Origin: Croceitalea rosinachiae
Lineage (GTDB): Bacteria > Bacteroidota > Bacteroidia > Flavobacteriales > Flavobacteriaceae
Reading direction: 5' to 3'
DNA: 64,000 nt
NCBI RefSeq assembly: GCF_031846445.1
Contig: NZ_JAVRHR010000001.1
Span: 1,054,001 to 1,118,000, forward strand
Below are positions 54,279 to 62,824 of this stretch, piece by piece. A program made the position numbers and the translations under genes. How positions within the stretch are numbered: the first letter of the stretch is position 1; each line of letters starts with the position of its first letter. The notes beneath the pieces are model-generated. The model searched no databases and was not told the DNA's origin. It was given only the letters and a program-made list of their open reading frames with translations.

Positions 54279-54293
54279 AGAAAATGGAAAAGA

Positions 54294-54321
54294 AAAATCC
54301 GTTTCTTAAGAAACGGATTTT
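54294..54321 (-). terminator. Terminator after the prolyl oligopeptidase
   Basis: A perfect 28-bp palindrome (AAAATCCGTTTCTT and its complement), with T-rich sequence on either side on the respective strand. It lies between the oligopeptidase stop (54347) and the ABC ATPase start. Confidence 0.85.
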
Positions 54322-54346
54322 CTGTCTTAATTATTTCAGAAAAAAC

Positions 54347-56515
54347 CTAATCGGTTCCATCTGTAATTTTTATCTGATTTGGTAAAGTTTCAAAACCCAT
54401 ATTGAAAAAAGTAAAACCAAAAATATCTGCATATTGTTCTATAGTCTTACTGACCGGAGTACCTGCTCCATGTCCTGCATTGGTTTCAATTCTGATAAGC
54501 GTAGGGTTATTGCCAGATTGCTTTTCTTGTAGTTCGGCAGCAAACTTAAAACTATGTGCAGGAACCACCCTATCATCGTGATCACCTGTAGTAACAAGTG
54601 TTGCGGGATATTCAACTCCAGCTTTTACATTATGTACAGGAGAATAACCTTTTAAATACTCAAACATTTCTTTACTATCTTCTGCAGTGCCATAGTCATA
54701 GGCCCATCCAGCTCCAGCGGTGAAGGTATGATAGCGAAGCATATCGAGCACCCCAACTGCTGGTAGGGCAACTTGCATTAAATCTGGTCGTTGGGTCATT
54801 GTCGCACCAACTAAAAGGCCTCCATTTGAACCACCACGTATAGCCAAATATTCTTTTGATGTGTATTTGTTTTCGATTAGATATTCTGCTGCAGCGATAA
54901 AGTCATCAAATACGTTTTGCTTTTGCATTTTAGTACCCGCATTATGCCATTTTTTACCATATTCTCCACCACCACGAAGGTTAGGAACCGCATAAACACC
55001 ACCTTGCTCCATCCAGACAGCATTAGTAATACTGAATGATGGGGTCAAACTAATATTGAAACCACCATAACCATAAAGTATGGTTGGGTTTTTTCCATTA
55101 AGCTTCACTCCTTTTTTATGTGTAATGATCATAGGCACTTTAGTACCATCTTTTGACTCGTAAAATACTTGAGTGGAGATATAATCGGATGGATTGAAAT
55201 CGATTTTTGGCTTCCAATACTGTGCGTATTCTCCTGTTTCAACATTGTACTTGAAGGAAGAACCAGGAGTGCTATAATTGGTGAATGAAAAATAAAATTC
55301 TTTATCTTCTTTCTTCCCGCCAAAGCCACCGGCACTTCCGATTCCCGGTAAGTTGACCTCTCGCACTAATTTTCCATTGAAATCATATTGAAAAACTTTT
55401 GAGATGGCATCAACCATATATTCAGCAAAGAAATAACCACCACCACTGCCAGCAGTCAACACATTCTCTGTTTCTGGGATAAAATCCTTCCAATTTTCAG
55501 GAGTAGGATTAGCTGCATCAACGACCACGATTTTTTTATTCGGAGCGTTCAAGTTGGTGACCAAAAATAATTTAGGCCCCTCATTGTCCATCACATAAGT
55601 ATCAGAATCGGTATGGTCTAAAATTGTCACCAAACTACTATTGGGCTTTGATAAATCTTTCATGAACAACTTGTTTCCAGAAGTGGAAACCGAGGCAGAA
55701 ATAAATAAAAAGCGTTCGTCTTCAGAAACCCGTCCACCAATATAGCGGTGTTTTTCTTCAGGAATGCCCCCGTAAATCAACTTATCTTCGGATTGTGGGG
55801 TGCCTAATTTATGAAAGTACAGTTTGTGTTGGTCGGTTTTTGCCGAAAGTTCGCTTCCTTTGGGTTTATCGTAACTAGAATAATAAAAACCTTCATTACC
55901 TTTCCACGACAAGCGACTAAATTTAATATCTACCAGAGTATCTTCGACCCGTTCTCTGGTTTCTGTATCGATAACAATTGCTTTTCTCCAATCACTACCA
56001 CCTTCTGAAATAAGATAAGCTGCCATTGAACCATCTTTGGTAAAACTTAAACCGGCCAAAGAAGTTGTTCCATCTTCTGAAAAAGTATTTGGATTCAAAA
56101 ACTCTTCGGCTTCCCCATCTCCTTTTTTTCGGTAGACCACATATTGATTTTGAAGCCCATTATTTTTATAGAAATAAATGTAATCACCTTCTTTGAAAGG
56201 AGAACCTACTTTTTCATAGTTCCAAAGCTCTTCAAGCCTTTTCTTTAAGTCTTCTCGAAAGGGAATTCTCTCTAAGTATCCAAAAGTGACGTTGTTTTGT
56301 TTGTTGACCCATTTTTCAGTGTCTTTACTTCGGTCATCTTCAAGCCAACGATAGGAATCTTCAACGGCAGTTCCAAAATAGGTATCTGATTGTCCAATTT
56401 TACTGGTGTAAGGGTAGTTCACTTTAATTAAATCTTTTATGACTTTGTTCTGTGCCATGGTCGTTTGGGTACAGATAAAAAAAAGTACTGTACATAAAGA
56501 AGCTAGGGTTTTCAT
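54347..56515 (-). CDS. Prolyl oligopeptidase family serine peptidase (S9A)
   Basis: The protein is 722 residues from the ATG at 56515, which gives a signal peptide (MKTLASLCTVLFFICTQTTM, then AQ). An ATG 13 codons upstream would place a charged extension before it. An N-terminal beta-propeller (about 60-440) is followed by the alpha/beta-hydrolase domain. The triad is Ser563 in GGSNGG, Asp648 in GDHDDRVVP and His682 in NAGHGAG; YGYGGFNISLTPSF forms the oxyanion side. It cleaves short peptides after proline, here in the periplasm. Length and motifs are normal. Confidence 0.94.
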   Translation of the reverse strand: MKTLASLCTVLFFICTQTTMAQNKVIKDLIKVNYPYTSKIGQSDTYFGTAVEDSYRWLEDDRSKDTEKWVNKQNNVTFGYLERIPFREDLKKRLEELWNYEKVGSPFKEGDYIYFYKNNGLQNQYVVYRKKGDGEAEEFLNPNTFSEDGTTSLAGLSFTKDGSMAAYLISEGGSDWRKAIVIDTETRERVEDTLVDIKFSRLSWKGNEGFYYSSYDKPKGSELSAKTDQHKLYFHKLGTPQSEDKLIYGGIPEEKHRYIGGRVSEDERFLFISASVSTSGNKLFMKDLSKPNSSLVTILDHTDSDTYVMDNEGPKLFLVTNLNAPNKKIVVVDAANPTPENWKDFIPETENVLTAGSGGGYFFAEYMVDAISKVFQYDFNGKLVREVNLPGIGSAGGFGGKKEDKEFYFSFTNYSTPGSSFKYNVETGEYAQYWKPKIDFNPSDYISTQVFYESKDGTKVPMIITHKKGVKLNGKNPTILYGYGGFNISLTPSFSITNAVWMEQGGVYAVPNLRGGGEYGKKWHNAGTKMQKQNVFDDFIAAAEYLIENKYTSKEYLAIRGGSNGGLLVGATMTQRPDLMQVALPAVGVLDMLRYHTFTAGAGWAYDYGTAEDSKEMFEYLKGYSPVHNVKAGVEYPATLVTTGDHDDRVVPAHSFKFAAELQEKQSGNNPTLIRIETNAGHGAGTPVSKTIEQYADIFGFTFFNMGFETLPNQIKITDGTD

Positions 56516-56613
56516 TTCATATTGATTTAACCACCCCAAAATAGTCCAAATCAATGAAAAGTGCCTTAAAATAATGAAGACTTAACTTTTTTTAACGTAT
56601 ACGTCCAAGGTTT

Positions 56614-57603
56614 TTATACCAACTTATTTTCAACCAAATACTCTGCAATTTGTACCGCATTGGTAGCGGCTCCCTTTCTAAGATTATCAGAGACTATCCA
56701 CATATTTAGAGTATTGCGCTGTGTTTCATCTCGGCGAATTCGCCCAACAAAAACATCATCTTTATCATGTGCATAGATAGGCATTGGGTAGGTGTTAGTA
56801 TCTGGATTATCTTGTACTGTAATACCTGGAGTTTCACTTAATAATTTTCTCACTTCTGATACGTCAAAATCGTTTTGAAACTCAACATTTACAGATTCTG
56901 AGTGCCCACCTGCAGTAGGGATACGAACCGCGGTTGCCGAAACAGAAAACTTACGGTCATCCAATATTTTTTGAGGCTCGCGAGCGAGTTTCATTTCTTC
57001 TTTAGTATACCCATTTTCTAAAAAGACATCGCAATGTGGTAAAGCATTACGGTTAATAGGGTATGGATATGCCATTTCACCCTGAATACCCGCCATTTCA
57101 TTTTCAAGCTGTTTAACGGCCTTAACACCAGTACCTGATACTGATTGATAGGTAGAGATCACTACACGTTTCATTTCGTATTTTTTGTGCAAAGGATTCA
57201 GGGCCATGACCAATTGAATTGTAGAGCAATTAGGGTTAGCTATAATTTTATCGTCGGTTTTGAGTTCAGAAGCGTTGATTTCTGGAACCACTAATTTCTT
57301 AGTTGGATCCATTCGCCATGCGGAAGAGTTGTCGATGACCGTAGTGCCAACTTCTGCAAATTTGGGAGCCCATTCTAGTGAAGTGCCTCCGCCAGCAGAA
57401 AAAATAGCAATTTCTGGCTTAGCTTCCACGGCCGTTTGTAAACCAACTAAAGTATATGCTTTGCCTTTATAACTTAACTTTTTACCAACAGAGCGTTCAG
57501 AAGCGACCAACAACAATTCTGTGATTGGGAAATTACGTTCTGCCAAAACTTTTAACATGACCTCGCCGACCATGCCTGTGGCGCCAACAACTGCTACTTT
57601 CAT
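56614..57603 (-). CDS. asd: Aspartate-semialdehyde dehydrogenase
   Basis: The protein is 329 residues from the ATG at 57603; the longer open frame to 57732 runs through the promoter and is rejected. N-terminal MKVAVVGATGMVGEVMLKVL is the NADP-binding loop. Catalytic Cys126 lies in IANPNCSTIQL, and the substrate-binding VRIPTAGGHSESV contains the active-site His. It reduces aspartyl phosphate to aspartate semialdehyde for lysine, threonine and methionine synthesis. A single-gene unit with its own promoter. Confidence 0.96.
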   Translation of the reverse strand: MKVAVVGATGMVGEVMLKVLAERNFPITELLLVASERSVGKKLSYKGKAYTLVGLQTAVEAKPEIAIFSAGGGTSLEWAPKFAEVGTTVIDNSSAWRMDPTKKLVVPEINASELKTDDKIIANPNCSTIQLVMALNPLHKKYEMKRVVISTYQSVSGTGVKAVKQLENEMAGIQGEMAYPYPINRNALPHCDVFLENGYTKEEMKLAREPQKILDDRKFSVSATAVRIPTAGGHSESVNVEFQNDFDVSEVRKLLSETPGITVQDNPDTNTYPMPIYAHDKDDVFVGRIRRDETQRNTLNMWIVSDNLRKGAATNAVQIAEYLVENKLV

Positions 57604-57622
57604 TATAATTTTTTTAGAATGC

Positions 57623-57652
57623 CAAAGGTAGTTCGCAATTTGGAAATTACAA
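57623..57652 (-). promoter_or_regulatory. Bacteroidota primary-sigma promoter of asd
   Basis: Minus strand: TTG (57652-57650), 19 bp, then TACCTTTG (57630-57623), a full match to TTG-N19-TAnnTTTG. It lies 20 bp upstream of the ATG at 57603, and this fixes the start choice. Confidence 0.8.
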
Positions 57653-57745
57653 GCAATGAAAATACCAATTACAAAATGAAACAAAAAGTTATATTTACAA
57701 CAATTAAGCAGGGAGTGTTTTCTTTGAATCAAATATGGTTTTAGG

Positions 57746-58621
57746 CTATTGATAAACCCTTATATAATCCACTACCATGGGACTTTCTCTAAAAGTTGAC
57801 TCAATATCGGGCTCTATAGCTATATTCAATATGAAATAATAATCAGCATCATAAGGCCAAGTATCAGTATCTTTTGTTGATGGCTTGTATTCAAAATGCT
57901 TAATGCCGTCAACACTAAATATCATTTTATCTTCAGTCCAATCGAGGGTATATAGGTGAAATTCATCTGAAGCACTATTGATGTTTTGCCCACCAACATT
58001 TTTTACCTGGTACCCATAACTTGACCCATTATGGACCGCACTTGAAACATAATCTTGATTTTTGCCCCAATGTTCTACAATATCTATTTCACCGCAATTT
58101 GGCCAATTTACCGTTCCAAAACCTTTGTTGTCCCAATAGGCACCATCTTCATTAATATTTTTATTTAACATCCAAATAGCTGGCCAAGTGCCAACACCTT
58201 TTGGCAGTTTTGCCCTTATCTCTATGCGTCCATAGGTAAAGGCAAACTTTGAGTTTAATCGCGCAGAAGTATGATATTTTATTTGGCCTTGGTCATCAAA
58301 CACCTCTTTTTTAGCCATCAAGTTTAAATACCCATTCTTTAAAAAAGAATTTTCTTGTCGATCTGTGTAATGCTGTATTATTCCGCCCCACCAACTTCCT
58401 CCTGGGGGCAACTGTGTTTGATGAAACCATTTCTCGGTATCTATCGCACCTTCACCTTCAAACTCATCGGACCAGACCAAGGTTTCGAATTGAGAATCTT
58501 GAAGGTCAACATTGCTTTTAGATAATCTTTCTTGAGCAGATACGGACTCCGTAAAAATCAAGAACCAAAAAAGGGTTTTTACTATATATGTTATAATAAG
58601 TTTAGTTGTTGATTTGGTCAT
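57746..58621 (-). CDS. Glycoside hydrolase family 16 (laminarinase-like)
   Basis: The 291-residue protein has a signal peptide ending ESVSAQ. The GH16 fold runs over the rest. The catalytic motif reads GEIDIVEHWG, with nucleophile Glu178, Asp180 and acid/base Glu183. Other family marks are WSDEFEG, YGRIEIRAKLPKGVGTWPAIWML and the C-terminal DYIRVYQ. The motif and WPAIWML point to the beta-1,3-glucanase (laminarinase) side of the family rather than agarases or carrageenases, but substrate remains an inference. A C-terminal sorting domain is absent. Confidence 0.92.
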   Translation of the reverse strand: MTKSTTKLIITYIVKTLFWFLIFTESVSAQERLSKSNVDLQDSQFETLVWSDEFEGEGAIDTEKWFHQTQLPPGGSWWGGIIQHYTDRQENSFLKNGYLNLMAKKEVFDDQGQIKYHTSARLNSKFAFTYGRIEIRAKLPKGVGTWPAIWMLNKNINEDGAYWDNKGFGTVNWPNCGEIDIVEHWGKNQDYVSSAVHNGSSYGYQVKNVGGQNINSASDEFHLYTLDWTEDKMIFSVDGIKHFEYKPSTKDTDTWPYDADYYFILNIAIEPDIESTFRESPMVVDYIRVYQ

Positions 58622-58749
58622 CTTTAGACTTACATTTAATAGGGATGATTAGTAATCAAAATTGTTTTGAAGCTGCACTAAGTTACTATAAAAACCCCTA
58701 GGATATTAGCTATAATATACTACCTATGACAATTGTTGTTTATAGTGCC

Positions 58750-60042
58750 TTATTCATTATTAACTCTTTCTAAAATCAATGATGAAAAAGATTTCACTCC
58801 AACTCTTATACATTCTTCATCAACATCAAAATTGGGTGCGTGATTCATAGCACTAATTCCTTTTTTAGGATTTGCACCACCCAATAAAAAATAAACCCCT
58901 GGTGTTTTCTGTTGAAAATAAATGAAGTCATCATTGAAATATGGGATTTGTCCATGACTCATTTCAACATGGTTCTCACCATAAATAGTAGTCAAAGTTT
59001 TAATCGCATCTGTTGTTAAGGATTTATGATTAAAGACTGTTGGATTTTCTTGAATAAAAGATGCCGATATGAATTTGTCTTGGTGTTTTGACTTACTAAT
59101 TATCTGCTCAATTTTTGGCAAGATATTAGGTAAATTAGACTTATCGGTTTCGTAGGCCTCAGTTATTAAAGTAAGTTGATTGTCGTCTTCTTCAATGATA
59201 AAATTTTCTTGCAGATACAGATAGTCCTTGAAAAAAGTATTAGGGTTCGTTAATCCAAGTTTAGCATCAAATGCTTTTAGAATTTGCCAAGGATTTGTAG
59301 AATCTTTTCTTCGTAAAGTTTCATTTCTTAATTGATTGTATAGCTCTTCTGCATCTTCTTTTGACAATTCACCGTTGAATTTAAGTTGTATTATTTTTTG
59401 ATAAGCATATAACTCGTTTGGTTTAACCATTATCTGACCTACTGGCAAGGCAGTTACATGTAATGTATAAATTTCATCTATATTCATTTCTGAATATAAG
59501 TTGCTGTCGACTATATTTTTGGCACCATCAAAGGTTTCTTCTTCAGGTTGAAATATAAAATATACGGTACCATTAATTGATTCTTTGTTTTTGGATAGTA
59601 CCTCTGCTATTCCGAGTCCTATTGCCATATGAACGTCATGACCACAGCCGTGCTGTACTCCTTTAATTTTAGATTTATATGATACTTGTTCTGGAAAATG
59701 CATGGGTAAGGCATCCATATCAGCTCTCCATGCTATATTTTTTCCTTCTCCTCCTCCTTTCAGAATTCCAATGACGCCGTAACCCGCGACCTCTGTCTTA
59801 ATCTCTAATCCTAAATTCGATAAATATTCGGCAATAGCTTTAGAAGTCCTTTTTTCATATCCAGCCAATTCAGGATACTGGTGAAAATCCCTTCTTATTT
59901 TAATTAAACTATTGGAAATTTCATTTGTCTGCTTTTCTATTTCTTGATGTAAGTTGTTTTGATTTAAGAATCTAAAACTTATTAGGACTATTAATAGCAG
60001 TATAGATAATACAAGTAGGCTTTTAATTTGAATTATTTTCAT
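58750..60042 (-). CDS. M20-family amidohydrolase, membrane-anchored or exported
   Basis: The 430-residue protein has an N-terminal hydrophobic helix (SLLVLSILLLIVLISFRFL), then the M20D amidohydrolase core. RRDFHQYPELAGYE, the metal-binding Asp in WRADMDALPM, GVQHGCGHDVHMAIGLG and the catalytic Glu pair in FQPEEETFDGA are all visible. A lid domain is inserted at about residues 215-330. Relatives hydrolyse N-acyl amino acids, hippurate or peptides. The exported form is unusual compared with the cytoplasmic enzymes and would act in the periplasm. Confidence 0.87.
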   Translation of the reverse strand: MKIIQIKSLLVLSILLLIVLISFRFLNQNNLHQEIEKQTNEISNSLIKIRRDFHQYPELAGYEKRTSKAIAEYLSNLGLEIKTEVAGYGVIGILKGGGEGKNIAWRADMDALPMHFPEQVSYKSKIKGVQHGCGHDVHMAIGLGIAEVLSKNKESINGTVYFIFQPEEETFDGAKNIVDSNLYSEMNIDEIYTLHVTALPVGQIMVKPNELYAYQKIIQLKFNGELSKEDAEELYNQLRNETLRRKDSTNPWQILKAFDAKLGLTNPNTFFKDYLYLQENFIIEEDDNQLTLITEAYETDKSNLPNILPKIEQIISKSKHQDKFISASFIQENPTVFNHKSLTTDAIKTLTTIYGENHVEMSHGQIPYFNDDFIYFQQKTPGVYFLLGGANPKKGISAMNHAPNFDVDEECIRVGVKSFSSLILERVNNE

Positions 60043-60164
60043 CGTTACATTTTTAATAATTCATCTAATAGAATCAGAAAATTATGAAGACAAAAAAAAT
60101 TGTGACAAATCGATATTTATATTGATTGAATATTAATTTTTAGGCTGAAATAATAATTTCTGGG

Positions 60165-60983
60165 CTAAATGCCTAACATTGACTTTATGGTTTTGTAGTA
60201 CGATTTTGATAAGGGAACAAGGAGACCTTCATAATGAAACTCAATTTTGCCATTTTGAGAATTTCCCTTTATTGCTTTTATTTCTGAAAGATTTACCAAA
60301 TAAGAGCGATGTGATTTATATAAAAATGGCACTTGTTTCTTGACCGCCGTTAGGGTGCTTCTAAAGGTTTTGAGCTGTATAATATTGTTTTTTGTATAAT
60401 AAATATTTACATAATTTTCAGATGCTTTAATATACAATAACTCTTCTTTTTTAATTGTTATTTTTTCATCCTTATTAATTCCATAGATATCAATTTCATT
60501 TAAAGAATCAGAAGTAATTAATTCCCCGAATTTACTTCTTAAGTAAATATAAAAAGGGAGAAGAATCAACATGATTGGTACTATTGAGTGTTGAAAGAAC
60601 CATAGGCCATGTTTCAAATAATCATATTCATAATATTTGGAATTAAAAAAATCGTTGAGGAAGACTTCGTTGTAAAAATGGATTGGCACACTAGAAATCA
60701 GAATGAAAAGAATGAAAGAAATAATTTCATCTTTAATCTCCCAGTTTTTGCTTTTGTAATTGTACCATAAGTTCTCGATTCTTGACCAAAGCAAATACAT
60801 CATAAAGAATAACAGACCAAAACCAAAAAATATTAAATATTTATGATTTGATTCAAAACTATATGTGCCAAAAGGTTGAAGGAAAATCATAACAAAGGTT
60901 AATATTCCCCCCAGAAAAACCCCAATCAATAATTGGCTTTTAAACCCATAATTGTAAGGCGTTTGTTTGAAAGTAAATTTCAC
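60165..60983 (-). CDS. Membrane protein with LytTR DNA-binding domain
   Basis: The 272-residue protein has about four membrane helices in residues 18-150 (LLIGVFLGGILTFVMIFLQP, then three more), then a LytTR domain at about 170-272. The domain opens IKKEELLYIKASENYVNIYY, with LKTFRSTLTAVKKQ and the FLYKSHRSYLVNLSEIKAIK core. The protein is a regulator directly tied to the membrane, without a receiver domain. It is followed by the M20 gene and preceded by a 509-bp gap. Targets and signal unknown. Confidence 0.88.
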   Translation of the reverse strand: MKFTFKQTPYNYGFKSQLLIGVFLGGILTFVMIFLQPFGTYSFESNHKYLIFFGFGLLFFMMYLLWSRIENLWYNYKSKNWEIKDEIISFILFILISSVPIHFYNEVFLNDFFNSKYYEYDYLKHGLWFFQHSIVPIMLILLPFYIYLRSKFGELITSDSLNEIDIYGINKDEKITIKKEELLYIKASENYVNIYYTKNNIIQLKTFRSTLTAVKKQVPFLYKSHRSYLVNLSEIKAIKGNSQNGKIEFHYEGLLVPLSKSYYKTIKSMLGI

Positions 60984-61492
60984 ATCCTAATTTGTTTGGA
61001 CATTTCTTTTATGTAAGGAACTAAAGTAAAACAAAAAAACCGCTTATTAGAATGCTGTCAAGCGTCTTAAGGTTGAAAAAGTGTATCGCGTTTTCGATTA
61101 TTATAATTTAGGTTTGGTTGTATACCATCCAAACCCGATAAGCGGATAATTTTTTATATGCCTTAATATTATGATTTATCGTGATTAGAAATTTTAAGAA
61201 AGCACCTATTGATTTAACACAATCGCCATATCATATTCTTCTACCCGTTAACTATGAAATCGGAATTTGACTTCCTATGTCCCTGATTTTGCCCTTTGTC
61301 AAGTAGATAGCTTATAGTGGTTGTATCTTGGAGATTTTATATTATTGCACATTGGCCGTTTGAAGGAGCTGCTGAGAGTTATTTGTAGTTACAAAGTACT
61401 GTGTAATTTGGTTGAGCAAGTTGTTAGCGATTTTTGTGTTTAATACTTTTGCAGAACACTTTGATATAATTCTTTCGTAAAAATTTTTAATA
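60984..61492. other. Gene-free 509-bp stretch
   Basis: No open frame of useful size is seen on either strand. It contains a hairpin GGTTTGG-N11-CCAAACC (61111-61117 with 61129-61135), and CCGCTTAT / ATAAGCGG inverted repeats at 61040-61047 and 61138-61145 that bracket it. No terminator-like T-run is attached to either. It separates the LytTR and GH26 genes. Confidence 0.5.
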
Positions 61493-62650
61493 TTAGTTCT
61501 TAGAATAATACCCCAGCAATTTAAAGAGTTCTGTTGATTGTTTTAAATAACGATCTTTATTGGTCTCTTCAAACCAAGCTCGGGATACTTGTTCGTTGTT
61601 GTAGAGACGACTATCTTTCCATTCTGAAATTCCGGAAATTCTTGTTTGAGGCCAATCTTCGTTTATAAAACTAACGGCTTTAATATTCTTTTGGTAAATG
61701 AATGTGAAGAAGTTTACAAACCATTGATTCCAAACGTCAACACTTTTGCCGTCAATACCGTTAATCGGGTTAGATTCTGCAATCATTACTGGTTTCTTGT
61801 GTTGTTTGGCAAATTTCAGAACATCATCGCAGTAAGCACCAAAGTCTGTGCCGTTATATGCATGCCCAAAGACAGAAATAGCTACCCAGTCTACATAATC
61901 ATCGCCCGGATACCAGGCAGAAAGTGGATAGTTCTTAAATGGTTTAGATGCATAAGAGTGCCAAACAAATGCGATATTGTCTACTTTTTTTTTGCGTATA
62001 AGATCAACAATATGTCTATATGCCTTGATAAATTCCTCTGGTTCAAGTTCATTATGGGGTCCATCAAATTCGTAACCAATTCTCAAGTAAATAGGTCTGT
62101 TCGCCGATTTGGCCCAAGCACTATATTTCTTAATAATACGGTCGTAATCCCCATTGCCTGTAAATTTCGCAATATTCCATTTTCCTACCAACCACAGAGC
62201 ACTTTGAATAACAGTATTGGGAAAATTCTCGATTAACATCTGGTGGTTTTGAGAAGAACCGCTTTCATTTATATGGGTCTCGGTAACCCCTTTAAATTCG
62301 GGGATACCCCAATAGGCTGACCAGCCCCCTGGATTCTTTTGATTCGGAAAATTCTCAAGATATTCTGAAATACTTTCAACCGTTTGACCCATGATAAGTA
62401 GAGTTTTTCCATGGGGAGGAACAAATTTTGTCTTTTTGTAATCATAATCAAATTCAGGATCAACTTCCTTATTGATTTGCAATACCATCTTTTCAATGGA
62501 TAGTTCAGTTGATACCGAATCTTTAACTATTTTTTTCTGTGACCAAACTAACGGTGATAAAAAAAATAATAGCCCAGGCGTTAAAAAAATAATCCTATAT
62601 TGAATTGATGACTTACGAATCATCATACTTAAATCAATTTCTTTTTTCAT
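61493..62650 (-). CDS. Glycoside hydrolase family 26-like (beta-mannanase-type)
   Basis: The protein is 385 residues from the ATG at 62650; the frame stays open to 62722, but a -7 promoter element lies in that extension. Two ATGs near 62624 could also start it. A hydrophobic leader (IIFLTPGLLFFLSPLVWSQ) shows export. The TIM-barrel core has acid/base Glu194 in LRIGYEFDGPHN and nucleophile Glu292 in VMIAESNP; AFVWHSYAS and YPGDDYVDWVAISVF are typical GH26 segments. Known members cut beta-mannan, some beta-1,3-xylan. Substrate here not determined. Confidence 0.85.
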   Translation of the reverse strand: MKKEIDLSMMIRKSSIQYRIIFLTPGLLFFLSPLVWSQKKIVKDSVSTELSIEKMVLQINKEVDPEFDYDYKKTKFVPPHGKTLLIMGQTVESISEYLENFPNQKNPGGWSAYWGIPEFKGVTETHINESGSSQNHQMLIENFPNTVIQSALWLVGKWNIAKFTGNGDYDRIIKKYSAWAKSANRPIYLRIGYEFDGPHNELEPEEFIKAYRHIVDLIRKKKVDNIAFVWHSYASKPFKNYPLSAWYPGDDYVDWVAISVFGHAYNGTDFGAYCDDVLKFAKQHKKPVMIAESNPINGIDGKSVDVWNQWFVNFFTFIYQKNIKAVSFINEDWPQTRISGISEWKDSRLYNNEQVSRAWFEETNKDRYLKQSTELFKLLGYYSKN

Positions 62651-62697
62651 TTTTATATAAGTTGACGCTGTTTTGAAATTGGCGCTAACGGTTGGTG

Positions 62698-62705
62698 CAA
62701 AAATA
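62698..62705 (-). promoter_or_regulatory. Candidate -7 element for the GH26 gene
   Basis: The minus strand reads TATTTTTG followed by CACC, fitting TAnnTTTG. A good -33 TTG at 19 bp is lacking. It lies 47 bp before the ATG at 62650. Confidence 0.45.
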
Positions 62706-62824
62706 GCTGCAAGATTAAGCAACTAACTTACTAAAAATGAAACGAGCCAAAGGAAAATCCGTGAAATTTTCTGAATACCTAAGCAACAAGCAATTGTTTT
62801 TACATATTGTTATGTGCTAGCTTT

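Noticed and set aside
57604..57732. Longer start for aspartate-semialdehyde dehydrogenase
   Set aside because: The extension contains the full promoter TTG-N19-TACCTTTG; the ATG at 57603 gives the normal NADP-binding N-terminus.
62651..62722. Longer start for the GH26-like protein
   Set aside because: A -7 promoter element lies within the extension, and the ATG at 62650 is followed by a plausible export signal.
62651..62824. Integron attC-like site (TAAC and GTTA ends around a partly symmetric spacer)
   Set aside because: The two ends do not pair beyond four bases, no integrase gene is in the window, and part of the sequence is better explained as the GH26 promoter.
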